From: Pseudonocardia halophobica
GTDB taxonomy: Bacteria > Actinomycetota > Actinomycetes > Mycobacteriales > Pseudonocardiaceae
DNA: 64,000 bases
Direction: 5' to 3'
NCBI RefSeq assembly: GCF_027922425.1
Contig: NZ_BSFQ01000005.1
Location: forward strand, 248,001-312,000
Shown: one piece after another, positions 51,217 to 60,125 of the stretch
How positions within the stretch are numbered: position 1 is the first letter of the stretch
Layout: the number at the start of each line of letters is the position of its first letter
The notes under the pieces: model-generated
What the model saw: the letters and a program-made list of their open reading frames with translations, nothing else
Told to the model about the DNA's origin: nothing
Database searches by the model: none
Program-made: the position numbers and the translations under genes

Positions 51217-52256
51217 TGGCCGACCAGACCTGGCCGGCCGTGCTCGGCCGGCTCATCTCCGGCCAGGACCTCGCCGCCGAGGACACGGCGTGGGTGATGG
51301 ACCGCGTGCTGTCGGCCGACGCCACGCCGGCCCAGCTCGCCGGGTTCCTCGTCGCGCTGCGGTCCAAGGGCGAGACCGCCACCGAGATCACCGGGCTCGC
51401 CGCGGCGATGCTCGACCACGCCAACCGGGTCACGGTCGCGGGGCGCGCCGTCGACATCGTCGGGACGGGCGGGGACCAGGCCAACACCGTCAACATCTCG
51501 ACCATGGCCGCGATCGTGGTCGCCGCGGCCGGGGTGCCGGTGGTGAAGCACGGGAACCGGGCGGCGTCCTCGTCGTCGGGGGCGGCCGACGTGCTGGAGG
51601 CGCTCGGCGTGGTCATCGACCTGCCGCCGTCCGCCGTCGCGAGCTGTGTGGCCGAGGTGGGTATCGCCTTCTGCTTCGCCCCGGTCTTCCACCCGGCGAT
51701 GCGGCACGCCGGCCCGGTGCGCCGCGAGCTCGGCGTCCCCACGGCCATGAACATCCTCGGCCCGCTCACCAACCCGGCCCAGCCGTCGGCGGGGCTCGTC
51801 GGGTGCGCGGACCCGCGGCTCGCCCCGGTGATCGCCGAGGTGCTGGCCGGGCGCGGTGCTTCCGCGCTCGTCGTGCGGGGCGACGACGGCCTCGACGAGC
51901 TCACCACGACCACCGCCAGCGCCGTCTGGATCGCCGGCGGGGGAGAGGTGCGGCGGGCGACCGTCGACCCCGCCCGCCTCGGCATCGGCCCCGCCACCCG
52001 CGAGGACCTGCGGGGCGGCGACGCCCGCGCCAACGCCGAGGTCGCCCGCGACCTCGTCGCCGGCAAGCAAGGGCCCGTCCGCGAGGCGGTGCTGCTCAAT
52101 GCCGCCGGCGCGCTCGCGGCCTACGACGGCCCGGTGACCGACCTCGACACCGCCCTCGCCGCGGGCCTCGAACGCGCCGCCGGGGCGATCGACTCCGGCG
52201 CGGCCGAGCGGCTGCTCGGCACCTGGGCCGAGGTCTCCACGCGGCTCAAGGGCTAG
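51216..52256 (+). CDS. trpD: Anthranilate phosphoribosyltransferase
   Basis: The 346-residue enzyme has the phosphoribosyl-diphosphate loop [18 protein letters not shown] (about 78-95), [21 protein letters not shown] and [12 protein letters not shown]; it makes phosphoribosyl-anthranilate in tryptophan synthesis. It is a lone trp gene next to ctaE, the actinobacterial arrangement. Ends at a hairpin 52261-52284. Confidence 0.96.
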   Translation: MADQTWPAVLGRLISGQDLAAEDTAWVMDRVLSADATPAQLAGFLVALRSKGETATEITGLAAAMLDHANRVTVAGRAVDIVGTGGDQANTVNISTMAAIVVAAAGVPVVKHGNRAASSSSGAADVLEALGVVIDLPPSAVASCVAEVGIAFCFAPVFHPAMRHAGPVRRELGVPTAMNILGPLTNPAQPSAGLVGCADPRLAPVIAEVLAGRGASALVVRGDDGLDELTTTTASAVWIAGGGEVRRATVDPARLGIGPATREDLRGGDARANAEVARDLVAGKQGPVREAVLLNAAGALAAYDGPVTDLDTALAAGLERAAGAIDSGAAERLLGTWAEVSTRLKG

Positions 52257-52824
52257 GTGGGTGGGTCGGGTGCGCCCGACCCACCCCGCCACTCGCGCCC
52301 TGCCCTCGCAGGCGTCGCGCTGTGCCCTCTCGCGAGTCGCGCTGTGGCCTCCGGGCGACGACCCGGCTCCATGATCGTTGTCAGCGGGACGTGAGGGCTG
52401 CTTCGACGACCGTCCTGCCACGCTCGTGATGACCGTGGGAGCCCGAGACCGTCCCCGAGCGCTGGCTCCGGGGCGTGCGTGCGGTGCTTCATGGCGTCGG
52501 CGCTTGATCTCACGGGTCGTGACCGTTTCGGCGACTCTGCGTCAGACACGCTGCTCAGACGGGTGGTTCGTGCTCCGGCGCCCCGAGCGGGCCTTCGCTG
52601 CACCGGGTGACGCCCGACCGGGGGCGGTGTCACGCCTTCGAGGGGCGTTGCCTGCTCTGCGCTGACTCAAAGCGGACATCAGCACCATGATTCACGCCAG
52701 CACCACCTACCTCAACGACACCATGCGGTGCGGCGGGTAGTGACAGATGCCTTGCGCAGAGTCACGAAGCCGCCGGACCGGGTTGCCCGCCCGGGCGACG
52801 GGGGTGCAGGCGAAAGGCGATCCG
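52257..52824. other. Intergenic region between trpD and GH16 gene
   Basis: After the trpD hairpin, an 11-mer GTCGCGCTGTG is repeated at 52314 and 52336, and the region is less GC-rich than its surroundings. A 17-codon ATG frame (52687-52740) is too short to call. No RNA motif was recognised. Confidence 0.5.
52261..52284. terminator. Terminator hairpin after trpD
   Basis: Arms GTGGGTCGGG and CCCGACCCAC, perfect 10-bp stem, loop TGCG, starting 5 bp after the trpD stop. Confidence 0.8.
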
Positions 52825-54342
52825 ATGAAGCTCCGAACCCGCAGACACCTCGCTCTGATCGCGACGGTCGGTGCCCTGGGCCTGATCGGGCCCGGCGTCG
52901 CGAGCGCCCACGACACCCCCGGGGACACCGCGGCCACCGGGCCGACCGCTCCCGCTCCCGCCGGGACGGGACTGCTGTCCTCCGATCCCGCGGACGCCTC
53001 GGCACAGGTTCCCAGCCCTGCGCCGGCGGCGGGCACCGCGCCCGTCCCGCCCGTGAGCGGTGCGGGGGCGGACCCGGTCACGGGACCGGCTCCCGTCGCC
53101 GGTGCTGCCGCTCCGGGGGTCGCCGCGGCGGTCCCCGTCGCCGCGCCCGTCGCGGACCCGACCGCTCCACCGGCGGGCGGGACGGTGGCCGGGCCCGGTG
53201 GGATTGCGGTGCAGGAGCCGCCCGGGGTGCCCCCGGCCGTCACGCCGCCGGTGGTGGTGCCGCCCGCCACGGTGCCGCCCGCCACGGTGCCGCCCGCCAC
53301 GGTGCCGCCCGCCACGGTGCCGCCCGCCACGGTGCCGCCCGCCACGGTGCCGCCCGTCGCGGTGCCGCCGGTCCCGGCCGAGCCCGACACCGCCGCCGAG
53401 AAGTACGGCTGGGGCACACCGCTGCCGGAGTCCGACGAGTTCGACTACACCGGTGCCCCGGACTCCGCCAAGTGGGACACGATCAACGGGTGCTGGGCCG
53501 GCCACAACGGCAACGGCAAGCGCTGTGGCGCCAACAGCACCGTCGACGGCGAGAAGCTGATCCAGAAGGGCAGCGAGAACGGCGACACCGGCTGGCTGGC
53601 CTCGAAGCTCGACCAGCGGTACGGCCGCTGGGAGGCGCGCGTCCGCTCCTTCAACACGGGGGACTCGGGCAAGGAGTACCACCCACTGCTGATCGTGTGG
53701 CCGGAGTCGGACAGCTGGCCGGAGGACGGCGAGTACGACTTCCTCGAGAACCAGGCGCCCGGCGAGGAGTGCGCCAACGCCTTCATCCACTACCCGCACC
53801 CGAACATGCCGGTGCAGCAGGAGTTCCTGGAGGAGGAGGACTGCGGGGCACCGCTGTCCGAGTGGCACAACATCGCCTTCGAGTGGACGCCGGACCACGT
53901 GCGGGGCTACGTCGACGGCAAGGAGTGGTACACGCTCGAGGACGGCGCGGGTCCCGGCGGCCGCAAGAACATTCAGGACATGCCCTCCGGGCACCTGACC
54001 ATCCAGTTCGACAACTTCCACGGCGGCGGGATGCGCGAGGCCAGCTACGAGATCGACTGGGTGCGCATGTACTCGCTCGACGGCGCGGGGCAGCCCGCGG
54101 CCGGCGCGCCGGGCACGGCGGCCGGGGCGCCCGCCGCGGGCGGCGAGGACCGGTCCGGTGAGGACCCGTCCACCGGGGACTCCTCCGGTGGCCGGTCGTC
54201 CGGTGGCCGGTCGTCCGCTGAGAAGCCGTCCGGTGGGGATCCGTCCGGGGACGGGCCCGCCAGCGAGGGCGCGATGACCGAGGCGGCACCGGCCGCGTCC
54301 GCGACCCGGGCCTCGTCCTTCGACGCCCGCACCTCCGGCTGA
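52825..54342 (+). CDS. Secreted glycoside hydrolase family 16 protein with repeat linker
   Basis: The 505-residue protein has a Sec signal peptide (about 1-27, ending VASA), an Ala/Pro-rich region with a PPATV repeat (about 148-177), a GH16 domain (about 190-420) with the catalytic ExDxxE motif in GEYDFLEN, WPESDSWPEDG, SEWHNIAFEWTPDHVRGYVDG and IQFDNFHGGG, and a Ser/Gly/Pro tail. GH16 enzymes cut beta-1,3/1,4-glucans, laminarin or related polymers. The tail has no LPXTG. It interrupts the conserved neighbourhood and may be an insertion. Confidence 0.88.
   Translation: MKLRTRRHLALIATVGALGLIGPGVASAHDTPGDTAATGPTAPAPAGTGLLSSDPADASAQVPSPAPAAGTAPVPPVSGAGADPVTGPAPVAGAAAPGVAAAVPVAAPVADPTAPPAGGTVAGPGGIAVQEPPGVPPAVTPPVVVPPATVPPATVPPATVPPATVPPATVPPATVPPVAVPPVPAEPDTAAEKYGWGTPLPESDEFDYTGAPDSAKWDTINGCWAGHNGNGKRCGANSTVDGEKLIQKGSENGDTGWLASKLDQRYGRWEARVRSFNTGDSGKEYHPLLIVWPESDSWPEDGEYDFLENQAPGEECANAFIHYPHPNMPVQQEFLEEEDCGAPLSEWHNIAFEWTPDHVRGYVDGKEWYTLEDGAGPGGRKNIQDMPSGHLTIQFDNFHGGGMREASYEIDWVRMYSLDGAGQPAAGAPGTAAGAPAAGGEDRSGEDPSTGDSSGGRSSGGRSSAEKPSGGDPSGDGPASEGAMTEAAPAASATRASSFDARTSG
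53266..53355 (+). repeat. 15-bp tandem repeat, six identical copies, inside GH16 gene
   Basis: GCCACGGTGCCGCCC six times, then a diverged copy to 53370. It encodes the PPATV linker. Exact DNA identity suggests recent expansion and possible length variation between strains. Confidence 0.9.
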
Positions 54343-54529
54343 GCACAGGACCCGCACCCGGTGGGCGGCCCGCACAGGTCGTCCGCCGGGTGTGCGGCAC
54401 GTCCGGGGGTGCGGACGCCACCCTCCCCACACCCGGTGATCACGGCCCGGTGTGGATCGCGGCACCGCGGCCTCCGCTGCACTAGCCTCCGCAGCGAACC
54501 GCCCCGAGGCCTCGTGAGAAGGAGAGCTC

Positions 54530-54808
54530 GTGATCACCGCGATCGTCCTGGTCCACACCCTCGCCGACCGGATCCCCGAGACCGCACAGGCGATCGCGGA
54601 CATCGAGGGCGTCGCCGAGGTCTACTCGTGCGCCGGCGACGTCGACCTGATCGCGATCGTGAAGGTCCGCGAGCACGAGCAGCTCGCCGACCTCATCGCG
54701 GGGAGGATCTCCAAGGTCGACGGCGTGCAGCACACCGACACCCACATCGCCTTCCGCTCCTACTCCCGCGCCGACACCGAGGCCGCCTTCTCGGTCGGCT
54801 CGACCTGA
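54530..54808 (+). CDS. Stand-alone RAM (Lrp/AsnC ligand-binding) domain protein
   Basis: The 92-residue protein is an AsnC_trans_reg (RAM) domain: ITAIVLVHTLADRIPETAQAIADIEGVAEVYSCAGDVDLIAIV (short motifs; about 2-44), ISKVDGVQHTDTHIAFRSY. No HTH. Such proteins bind amino acids and form oligomers. GTG after GAAGGAGAG. Confidence 0.85.
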   Translation: MITAIVLVHTLADRIPETAQAIADIEGVAEVYSCAGDVDLIAIVKVREHEQLADLIAGRISKVDGVQHTDTHIAFRSYSRADTEAAFSVGST

Positions 54809-54818
54809 GGCCCGCGGC

Positions 54819-56555
54819 TCACCCCCTCCCCGCCAGCACCTCGACGGCACTGCGGCCGGCCTCCGTGCCCTCCCTCGCCTTGAGCGCCCAGCGGCTCCAC
54901 CGGGCGGCGCCGCGCGCCGGCTCGGACCACGGCTCGCAGTACACGAGCCGGGTGCCGCCGGTGGTGAGCCAGCGGTAGATCAGGCGCACCTCCTCGGGCG
55001 GTGCCCCGTGCAGCGGCCCCTCGCCGGGCAGGATCGTCTGGGCACCGGCCCGCAGCGCCTCGACGACGGGCATCGGCCGCACCGCACGTCGGGCCACGTC
55101 CGCCGCCGCCAGCTGCCCGTACCGCACCACGGCGAGCTCCCAGCCGCCGCGGCCGTCCGGCCGCGCCCCGACGAGCTCGGGCTGGGCGGCCAGCTCGGCC
55201 AGCGTCTGGCGCCGCTCGAGCGCCGAGATCAGCGCCGCCAGCCGGTCCCGGTCGCCCGCCGCCTCCTCGAACCGCTCCTTGCCCGCCAGCTCGTCGACCC
55301 CGCGGGCGAGCCGGTGCAGCGGGTCGTCGCTCGCCCCGTGGACCAGCGACCGCAGCGACTCGACGGCGGGGGCGTACTCCTCCGGCGTCTGCAGACCCGC
55401 GCACGGGGCTCCGCACTTGCCCAGCTCGTGGAGCATGCAGGGCGACGCGGACGGCGCCCGGGCCGGGATCCGCTGCGTGCACCGCCGCAGCGGCACGGCG
55501 TCGAGCAGGGTGTCCAGTGCGGTGGCGGCGGAGCGGTGCGAGGCGAACGGGCCCAGCGCGCCCTCCCGGGCGCTGGTGACCACCGACAGCCGGGGGAAGG
55601 TCTCGGCGGTCGGCGCCACCCACCAGGTGCGGCCGGGGTTGCGCGAGCGGCGGTTGTACTTCGGCTTGTGCGCCGCGAGCAGCCGCAGCTCCCGGACGCC
55701 CGCCTCGAGCGCGTGCGCGCAGACGACCGAGTCCACCCGCTCGGCCAGCGCCACCATGTCCCGGATCCGGCTGCGCCGCTCGCCCGCGGTGAAGTAGCTG
55801 CGCACCCGCCGGCGCAGGTCGCCGCTGGTGCCGACGTAGAGCACCTCCTCGCGCGGCCCCCGGAACAGGTACACGCCCGGCGCCGAGGGCACCTGCTCGG
55901 CGAGGTGGCGCTTCTGCCGCTGGCGCTGGGTCGGCCGGTGCGCCGACGCCTCCCGGGTGAGCGCGAGCAGCTCCTCCAGGCTCTGCACGCCCAGGTTCCC
56001 GACCCGCTCGAGCAGGTGGTGCAGCACCTCCACCGTGGCCCGCGCGTCGGACAGCGCCCGGTGGTTCGGCTGCGTGCGGGTGCCGAAGTGCCGGGCGAGC
56101 GCACCGAGCCGCACGCTCGGGCACTCGTCCCGGGTGAGGACCGCGCGCGCCAGCCGCGCGGTGCACAGGACGGGCGGCCGCGGCCACACCTGCCCGTGCC
56201 GCTCGCAGGCCGAGCGGAGGAAGCCGGAGTCGAACGGGGCGTTGTGCGCCACCAGGACCGCGCCGGTGAGGAACTCCAGCACGGACGGCAGCACAGCGGG
56301 CAGCCGCGGCGCGGTGCGGACCATGGCGGTGGTGATGCCGGTGAGCGCCACGACGTTCGGCGGGATGCCGGTGCCGGGGTCGACGAGCGTGCCGAGCTCG
56401 CCCAGCTCCTCGCCGCCCCGCACCTTCACGGCGCCGACCTCGGTGATCCCGTCCCGTTCGTGGCTCCCGCCGGTGGTCTCGAGGTCGAGCACGACGAACG
56501 TCACCTCGCGCAGCGGGGTGCCGAGCTCGTCGAACGAGAGCTGGGGAGCGGTCAC
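54819..56555 (-). CDS. DEDDh 3'-5' exonuclease fused to UvrC-like GIY-YIG domain
   Basis: The 578-residue protein has an epsilon-like exonuclease domain: FVVLDLETTG (DE), VAHNAPFDSGFL (D), PNHRALSDARATVEVL (H...D) at about 20-185, and a UvrC N-terminal-like domain: APGVYLFRGPREEVLYVGTSGDLRRRVRSYF (two short motifs, about 225-255) with KCGAPCAGL (about 370). This is the Rv2191-type protein, thought to act in DNA repair. GTG 56555 lies 7 nt after TACCGT. Confidence 0.9.
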   Translation of the reverse strand: MTAPQLSFDELGTPLREVTFVVLDLETTGGSHERDGITEVGAVKVRGGEELGELGTLVDPGTGIPPNVVALTGITTAMVRTAPRLPAVLPSVLEFLTGAVLVAHNAPFDSGFLRSACERHGQVWPRPPVLCTARLARAVLTRDECPSVRLGALARHFGTRTQPNHRALSDARATVEVLHHLLERVGNLGVQSLEELLALTREASAHRPTQRQRQKRHLAEQVPSAPGVYLFRGPREEVLYVGTSGDLRRRVRSYFTAGERRSRIRDMVALAERVDSVVCAHALEAGVRELRLLAAHKPKYNRRSRNPGRTWWVAPTAETFPRLSVVTSAREGALGPFASHRSAATALDTLLDAVPLRRCTQRIPARAPSASPCMLHELGKCGAPCAGLQTPEEYAPAVESLRSLVHGASDDPLHRLARGVDELAGKERFEEAAGDRDRLAALISALERRQTLAELAAQPELVGARPDGRGGWELAVVRYGQLAAADVARRAVRPMPVVEALRAGAQTILPGEGPLHGAPPEEVRLIYRWLTTGGTRLVYCEPWSEPARGAARWSRWALKAREGTEAGRSAVEVLAGRG

Positions 56556-56562
56556 GGGGCGA

Positions 56563-56568
56563 ACGGTA
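56563..56568 (-). promoter_or_regulatory. -10-like element, leaderless exonuclease gene
   Basis: TACCGT on the minus strand, 7 nt before GTG 56555. Confidence 0.5.
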
Positions 56569-56665
56569 GTTCGAGCCCCCGACATTTCCTCGCACACCCG
56601 TTCGAGCGTGTCGCGGAACGGGGTGCGTCGCGGCCGAATCCGTGGCCGCCCGTCCGGATCGGGGA

Positions 56666-56671
56666 TAACCT
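56666..56671 (+). promoter_or_regulatory. -10-like element, leaderless NYN gene
   Basis: TAACCT, 6 nt, ATG 56678. Confidence 0.5.
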
Positions 56672-56677
56672 TGACCG

Positions 56678-58018
56678 ATGTACCCGGAGGACGCCGCGCC
56701 CGAGCACCCGCAGGGTGCCGCGGCGTCCGCCGGACGCGCCGCGGACCTGGACTGGAACCTCCTCCCGGACCCCGTGCGGCACCGCCTGGCCGAGGTCGCG
56801 GGCATCGCGCTCGCCGGCCTCCCGCCGGCCGAGGTGCCCGGCGCGCTCCGCCAGTTCGCCCGCTTCACCCCGGCCAAGCGCGCCCGCCTCGGCGGCACGA
56901 AGCTGGTCCGCGAGCTGCGGGACAACGCGAGCTTCCGCACCGCCGTCGTCGCGTGGTGGGAGGAGCACCGGCCCGGCGAGCTCGCGGCGGGACCGGACGA
57001 ACCCCTCACGGCCGCGGCCGCCGCGGTGCTCACCGGCGCACCCGGCGCGCGGGGTGCGGTCGCCTCCGTCGCCCGGCGGGGCGACGCGGCCGAGGCCCGC
57101 GCCGAGCGCGACGAGGCCCTGGCCCGGGCGGACAAGCTGACCGTCGAGGTCGAGCGGCTGCGCGCCGAGCTGACCGAGGCCCGCGACCAGGCCCGCGAGG
57201 CCGCCGCGCAGCGCGAGCACGAGGTGGCGCAGCTGCGCCGCAAGGTGTCCGAGCAGGGCAGCAAGCTCCGGATCGCGCTCGACGCGCGGAGCGAGCTGGA
57301 GGCGGAGGTCGCCCGGCTGCGGGCGGGCGTCGACGACCGGCTGGCCGAGGTCGTGCGGGAACGGGACCGCGAGCGGGAGCGCGCCGAGGAGGAGCGCGCC
57401 CGCGCCCAGCGCGCCCAGGCCGAGGTCGCGGCCGCGCGCCAGGCGGCCAAGGAGGCCCGGCAGGGCGACGAGGTGCGGCTCGGGCTGCTGCTCGAGACCC
57501 TCGGGGGCGCCGTGCAGGGCCTGCGGCGCGAGCTCTCCCTCGGCGGCGGCGGGCCGCGTCCGGCGGACCTCGTCGCCGGTCCGGACGGCACCCGCGGCAC
57601 CCCGGTCGTCAACCTCGCGACGCTCGACGCGCTGCTGGCCCTGCCCGCCGCACACCTCATCGTCGACGGCTACAACGTCAGCAAGACCGGCTACCCCGAG
57701 CTGCCGCTGGCCGACCAGCGCACCCGGCTCGTGGGGCAGCTCGGCGCGCTCGCCGCGCGGACCGGGGTCGAGGTCACCGTGGTGTTCGACGGCGCCGCGG
57801 TCAGCGCCGCGCAGACCCGCGGTGCACGCGGGGTGCGGGTGCTGTTCAGCGACCCGGGCGTGATCGCCGACGACGTCATCCGCGACCTCGTCGCCGCCGA
57901 GCCGCAGGGCCGGCCACTGCTGGTCGCGTCCTCGGACCGCGCGGTCGCCGCGTCGGTGCGCCGCCGCGGGGCGCACGCGGTGCCCTCCTCCGTGCTCCTC
58001 GGCCGCCTCCGCTCCTGA
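56678..58018 (+). CDS. Coiled-coil NYN-domain (PIN-like) RNase-type protein
   Basis: The 446-residue protein has an N-terminal helical domain (LPDPVRHRLAEVAG, FARFTPAKRARLGGTKL), a long coiled coil (about 140-260, Glu/Arg-rich) and a C-terminal NYN/YacP-like domain (HLIVDGYNVSKTGYP, VTVVFDGA, VIADDVIRDLV, LLVASSDRAVAASVRRRGA). The conserved Asps suggest a metal-dependent RNase. Divergent from the exonuclease gene by 122 bp. Confidence 0.85.
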   Translation: MYPEDAAPEHPQGAAASAGRAADLDWNLLPDPVRHRLAEVAGIALAGLPPAEVPGALRQFARFTPAKRARLGGTKLVRELRDNASFRTAVVAWWEEHRPGELAAGPDEPLTAAAAAVLTGAPGARGAVASVARRGDAAEARAERDEALARADKLTVEVERLRAELTEARDQAREAAAQREHEVAQLRRKVSEQGSKLRIALDARSELEAEVARLRAGVDDRLAEVVRERDRERERAEEERARAQRAQAEVAAARQAAKEARQGDEVRLGLLLETLGGAVQGLRRELSLGGGGPRPADLVAGPDGTRGTPVVNLATLDALLALPAAHLIVDGYNVSKTGYPELPLADQRTRLVGQLGALAARTGVEVTVVFDGAAVSAAQTRGARGVRVLFSDPGVIADDVIRDLVAAEPQGRPLLVASSDRAVAASVRRRGAHAVPSSVLLGRLRS

Positions 58019-58150
58019 TCTCGTTCCTGATCCCGCCCCTGATCTCCGCCGGGCCCGTCCGCGCAGGTCGGGGGCCTGTTCTCCGGAAACTGTCGGTGCC
58101 GCTCCGTACGGTGCGCCCCGACGAGATCACCGGAGGCGAGGAGCGACACG

Positions 58151-58489
58151 ATGATCGTCGACTGCGACAGCTGCGAGGTCCGCGGGCGGTCCTGCGGGGA
58201 CTGCGCGATCGGGGTCCTGCTGGGCATGCCCGGGATGCCGGCGGAGGTGCCGTCGGCGGCGCCCGCGGCCGGTCCGCCGGCCCCGGCCGACGCGGACGGG
58301 GCGCCCGCCGTGGGCGACGGGTACCTGCCGTCCACCGCGCCACGGGTACAGCTCGACGCAGCCGAGCGGCAGGCGTTGGCCGTCCTGGCGGACCAGGGCC
58401 TGCTGCCGCGGTTGCGCTTGGTCCCGACGCGTACCCGCACCGTCACCGACATCGGGGGCGGCACGGCCGATCGCCGCAACGCTGTGTAG
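58151..58489 (+). CDS. Small Cys-rich conserved actinobacterial protein
   Basis: The 112-residue protein begins MIVDCDSCEVRGRSCGDCAIGVLLG (CxxC..C..C; residues 5-18), then an Ala/Pro-rich linker and VQLDAAERQALAVLADQGLLPRLRLVP. This pattern is familiar in actinobacteria next to NlpC/P60 and PimB genes, but function is unknown; metal or Fe-S binding is possible. ATG after GGAGGCGAGG. Confidence 0.75.
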   Translation: MIVDCDSCEVRGRSCGDCAIGVLLGMPGMPAEVPSAAPAAGPPAPADADGAPAVGDGYLPSTAPRVQLDAAERQALAVLADQGLLPRLRLVPTRTRTVTDIGGGTADRRNAV

Positions 58490-58738
58490 CGAATCGCGGC
58501 ACCGATCGCGCCGGAAGGTCACGATCGGCGACGAGCGGGCGGACGACCGCTCACAGCACGGCTCACCGGCCGAGTCTGGACGGGTGAATCACACGCTCGT
58601 AATCTTCCCGCGACCTTGCGTGATCGGCCGTCGTCCCCAGGGCGGCCCGCGAGGTCACCGCCGCGGCGCCTCTCGGCGCCCCACCGCCCGGGATCCCCGA
58701 CCCGGGCACGGCGGGTGCGAGGAGGAGGTCACGTCCGC

Positions 58739-59980
58739 GTGCTGTCGTCCCGAGAGCGGAGGACCCGGCGGGCCGGAGCGGTCCGGACCGGCGCGCGGAC
58801 CGCTGCACGGGCCGGTGCACGGGCCGGTGCACGGGCCTCCGTGTCGGTCGCCCTGGTCGCCGCCGCGGTCGTCGCGTTCCCGGCGGGTACCGCGGCCGCG
58901 AACCCGATCCTGCCGGGCATCCCCGGCGTGCCCGCCCCCGCCCCCGCTCCCGCCGATCCGGTGACCCCGGCGGCGCCGGGCGCTCCCGCGGACCCGGCCG
59001 CGCCGGCGGCGCCCCTCGCGCCCGAGGTGCAGGTTCCGGCCGCGCCCGAGCCGCCCCGCACCCCGGAGGAGGCGCGGCAGCGGCTCAACGACGTCCGGCA
59101 CGAGGCCGAGGCACTCACCGAGCAGTGGCACGCCGCCACGGACGACCTCACGGCCAAGCAGACCGAGGCCGACCGGCTCCGCGAGGCGGTGGACCCGCTG
59201 CGGACCGCCGCCGACCAGGCCCGAGGGGACGAGGAGACCTACCGCGAGACGCTCGACGGCGTCACGCTCTCCTTCTACGAGAACGGCCGGCTGGACCAGT
59301 TCAACGCCCTGCTCGCCAGCTCCTCCCCGCAGGCCTACCTCGACCAGATGTCGGCCCTGGAGACCCTGTCGGCGGACCGGCTCGTCGTGCTCGACGACCT
59401 GAAGGACAAGGTCGACCGCGCCGCGCACACCCAGGCCGAGGCGGACGACGCGACCCTGCGCGCCCAGACCGCCGCGGACGACGCCCGCCGGGCCGCGGAC
59501 GAGATCGGGACCCGCAAGGCCGACGCCGAGAAGCGGATCGGCGAGGCCGAGGCCCTGCTCCGCCAGCTGAGCCCGGCCGAGATCGCGGACCTCAACGGGC
59601 CCGCCGAGGACGCGCCGGACATCCTGCTCGGCACCGGCGTGGGCGCCGACGCACTGCGGGCGGCCGCGACCAAGCTCGGCCGGCCATACGTGTGGGGCGC
59701 CAGCGGGCCGGGCTCGTTCGACTGCTCCGGGCTGACCTCGTGGGCGTTCAAGCAGGCCGGGATCACGCTGCCGCGCTCGAGCAGCGCGCAGTCCCGGGTC
59801 GGCACGCCGGTGTCCTGGAGCGACATGCGGCCCGGGGACCTCGTCTTCTACTACTCCCCGGTGAGCCACGTCGGCATCTACGCCGGCGGCGGCAAGATGA
59901 TCAACGCGCCGCAGAGCGGCGACGTCGTCAAGTACCAGACCGTGTCCCGCAGCGCGTTCACCGGCGCGCGGCGCCTCTGA
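58739..59980 (+). CDS. NlpC/P60 peptidoglycan endopeptidase (RipC/RipA-like)
   Basis: The 413-residue secreted protein has a signal/anchor (about 35-58), a coiled-coil region (about 115-285) and a C-terminal C40 peptidase: GRPYVWGASGPGSFDCSGLTSWAF (two motifs; Cys about 333), SHVGIYAGGGKMINAP (His about 380). Such enzymes cut the D-Glu-mDAP bond; the coiled coil is inhibitory and bound by FtsEX-type partners in mycobacterial RipC. GTG 58739 is 9 nt after GGAGGT. Equivalent of Rv2190c in the conserved order. Confidence 0.88.
   Translation: MLSSRERRTRRAGAVRTGARTAARAGARAGARASVSVALVAAAVVAFPAGTAAANPILPGIPGVPAPAPAPADPVTPAAPGAPADPAAPAAPLAPEVQVPAAPEPPRTPEEARQRLNDVRHEAEALTEQWHAATDDLTAKQTEADRLREAVDPLRTAADQARGDEETYRETLDGVTLSFYENGRLDQFNALLASSSPQAYLDQMSALETLSADRLVVLDDLKDKVDRAAHTQAEADDATLRAQTAADDARRAADEIGTRKADAEKRIGEAEALLRQLSPAEIADLNGPAEDAPDILLGTGVGADALRAAATKLGRPYVWGASGPGSFDCSGLTSWAFKQAGITLPRSSSAQSRVGTPVSWSDMRPGDLVFYYSPVSHVGIYAGGGKMINAPQSGDVVKYQTVSRSAFTGARRL
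58806..58841 (+). repeat. 12-bp tandem repeat inside NlpC gene
   Basis: TGCACGGGCCGG repeated about three times in the signal-peptide region, encoding an Ala-Arg-rich ARAGARAGARA stretch. Confidence 0.6.
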
Positions 59981-60113
59981 CCTCGTCCGCTCCCCGTGCC
60001 GCCGGCGGCCGGTTCGCCTCCCGCGATCCGGCCGCCGCGGACCTCCACGAAGCACCCGGCTCGGGTGCGCGCTGCGCCCGGCGGCGGGGCGCAGCGCGGC
60101 ATCCCGGGCCCGC

Positions 60114-60119
60114 TAGGTT
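60114..60119 (+). promoter_or_regulatory. -10-like element, leaderless pimB
   Basis: TAGGTT, 6 nt, GTG 60126. Confidence 0.5.
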
Positions 60120-60125
60120 CGCCGG

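Noticed and set aside
52687..52740. 17-codon ATG frame upstream of the GH16 gene
   Set aside because: Too short, no ribosome site, no known leader-peptide pattern.
58490..58738. c-di-AMP (ydaO-type) riboswitch expected before an NlpC/P60 gene
   Set aside because: I looked for the conserved core elements and did not see them in this 249-bp gap; a covariance search would settle it.
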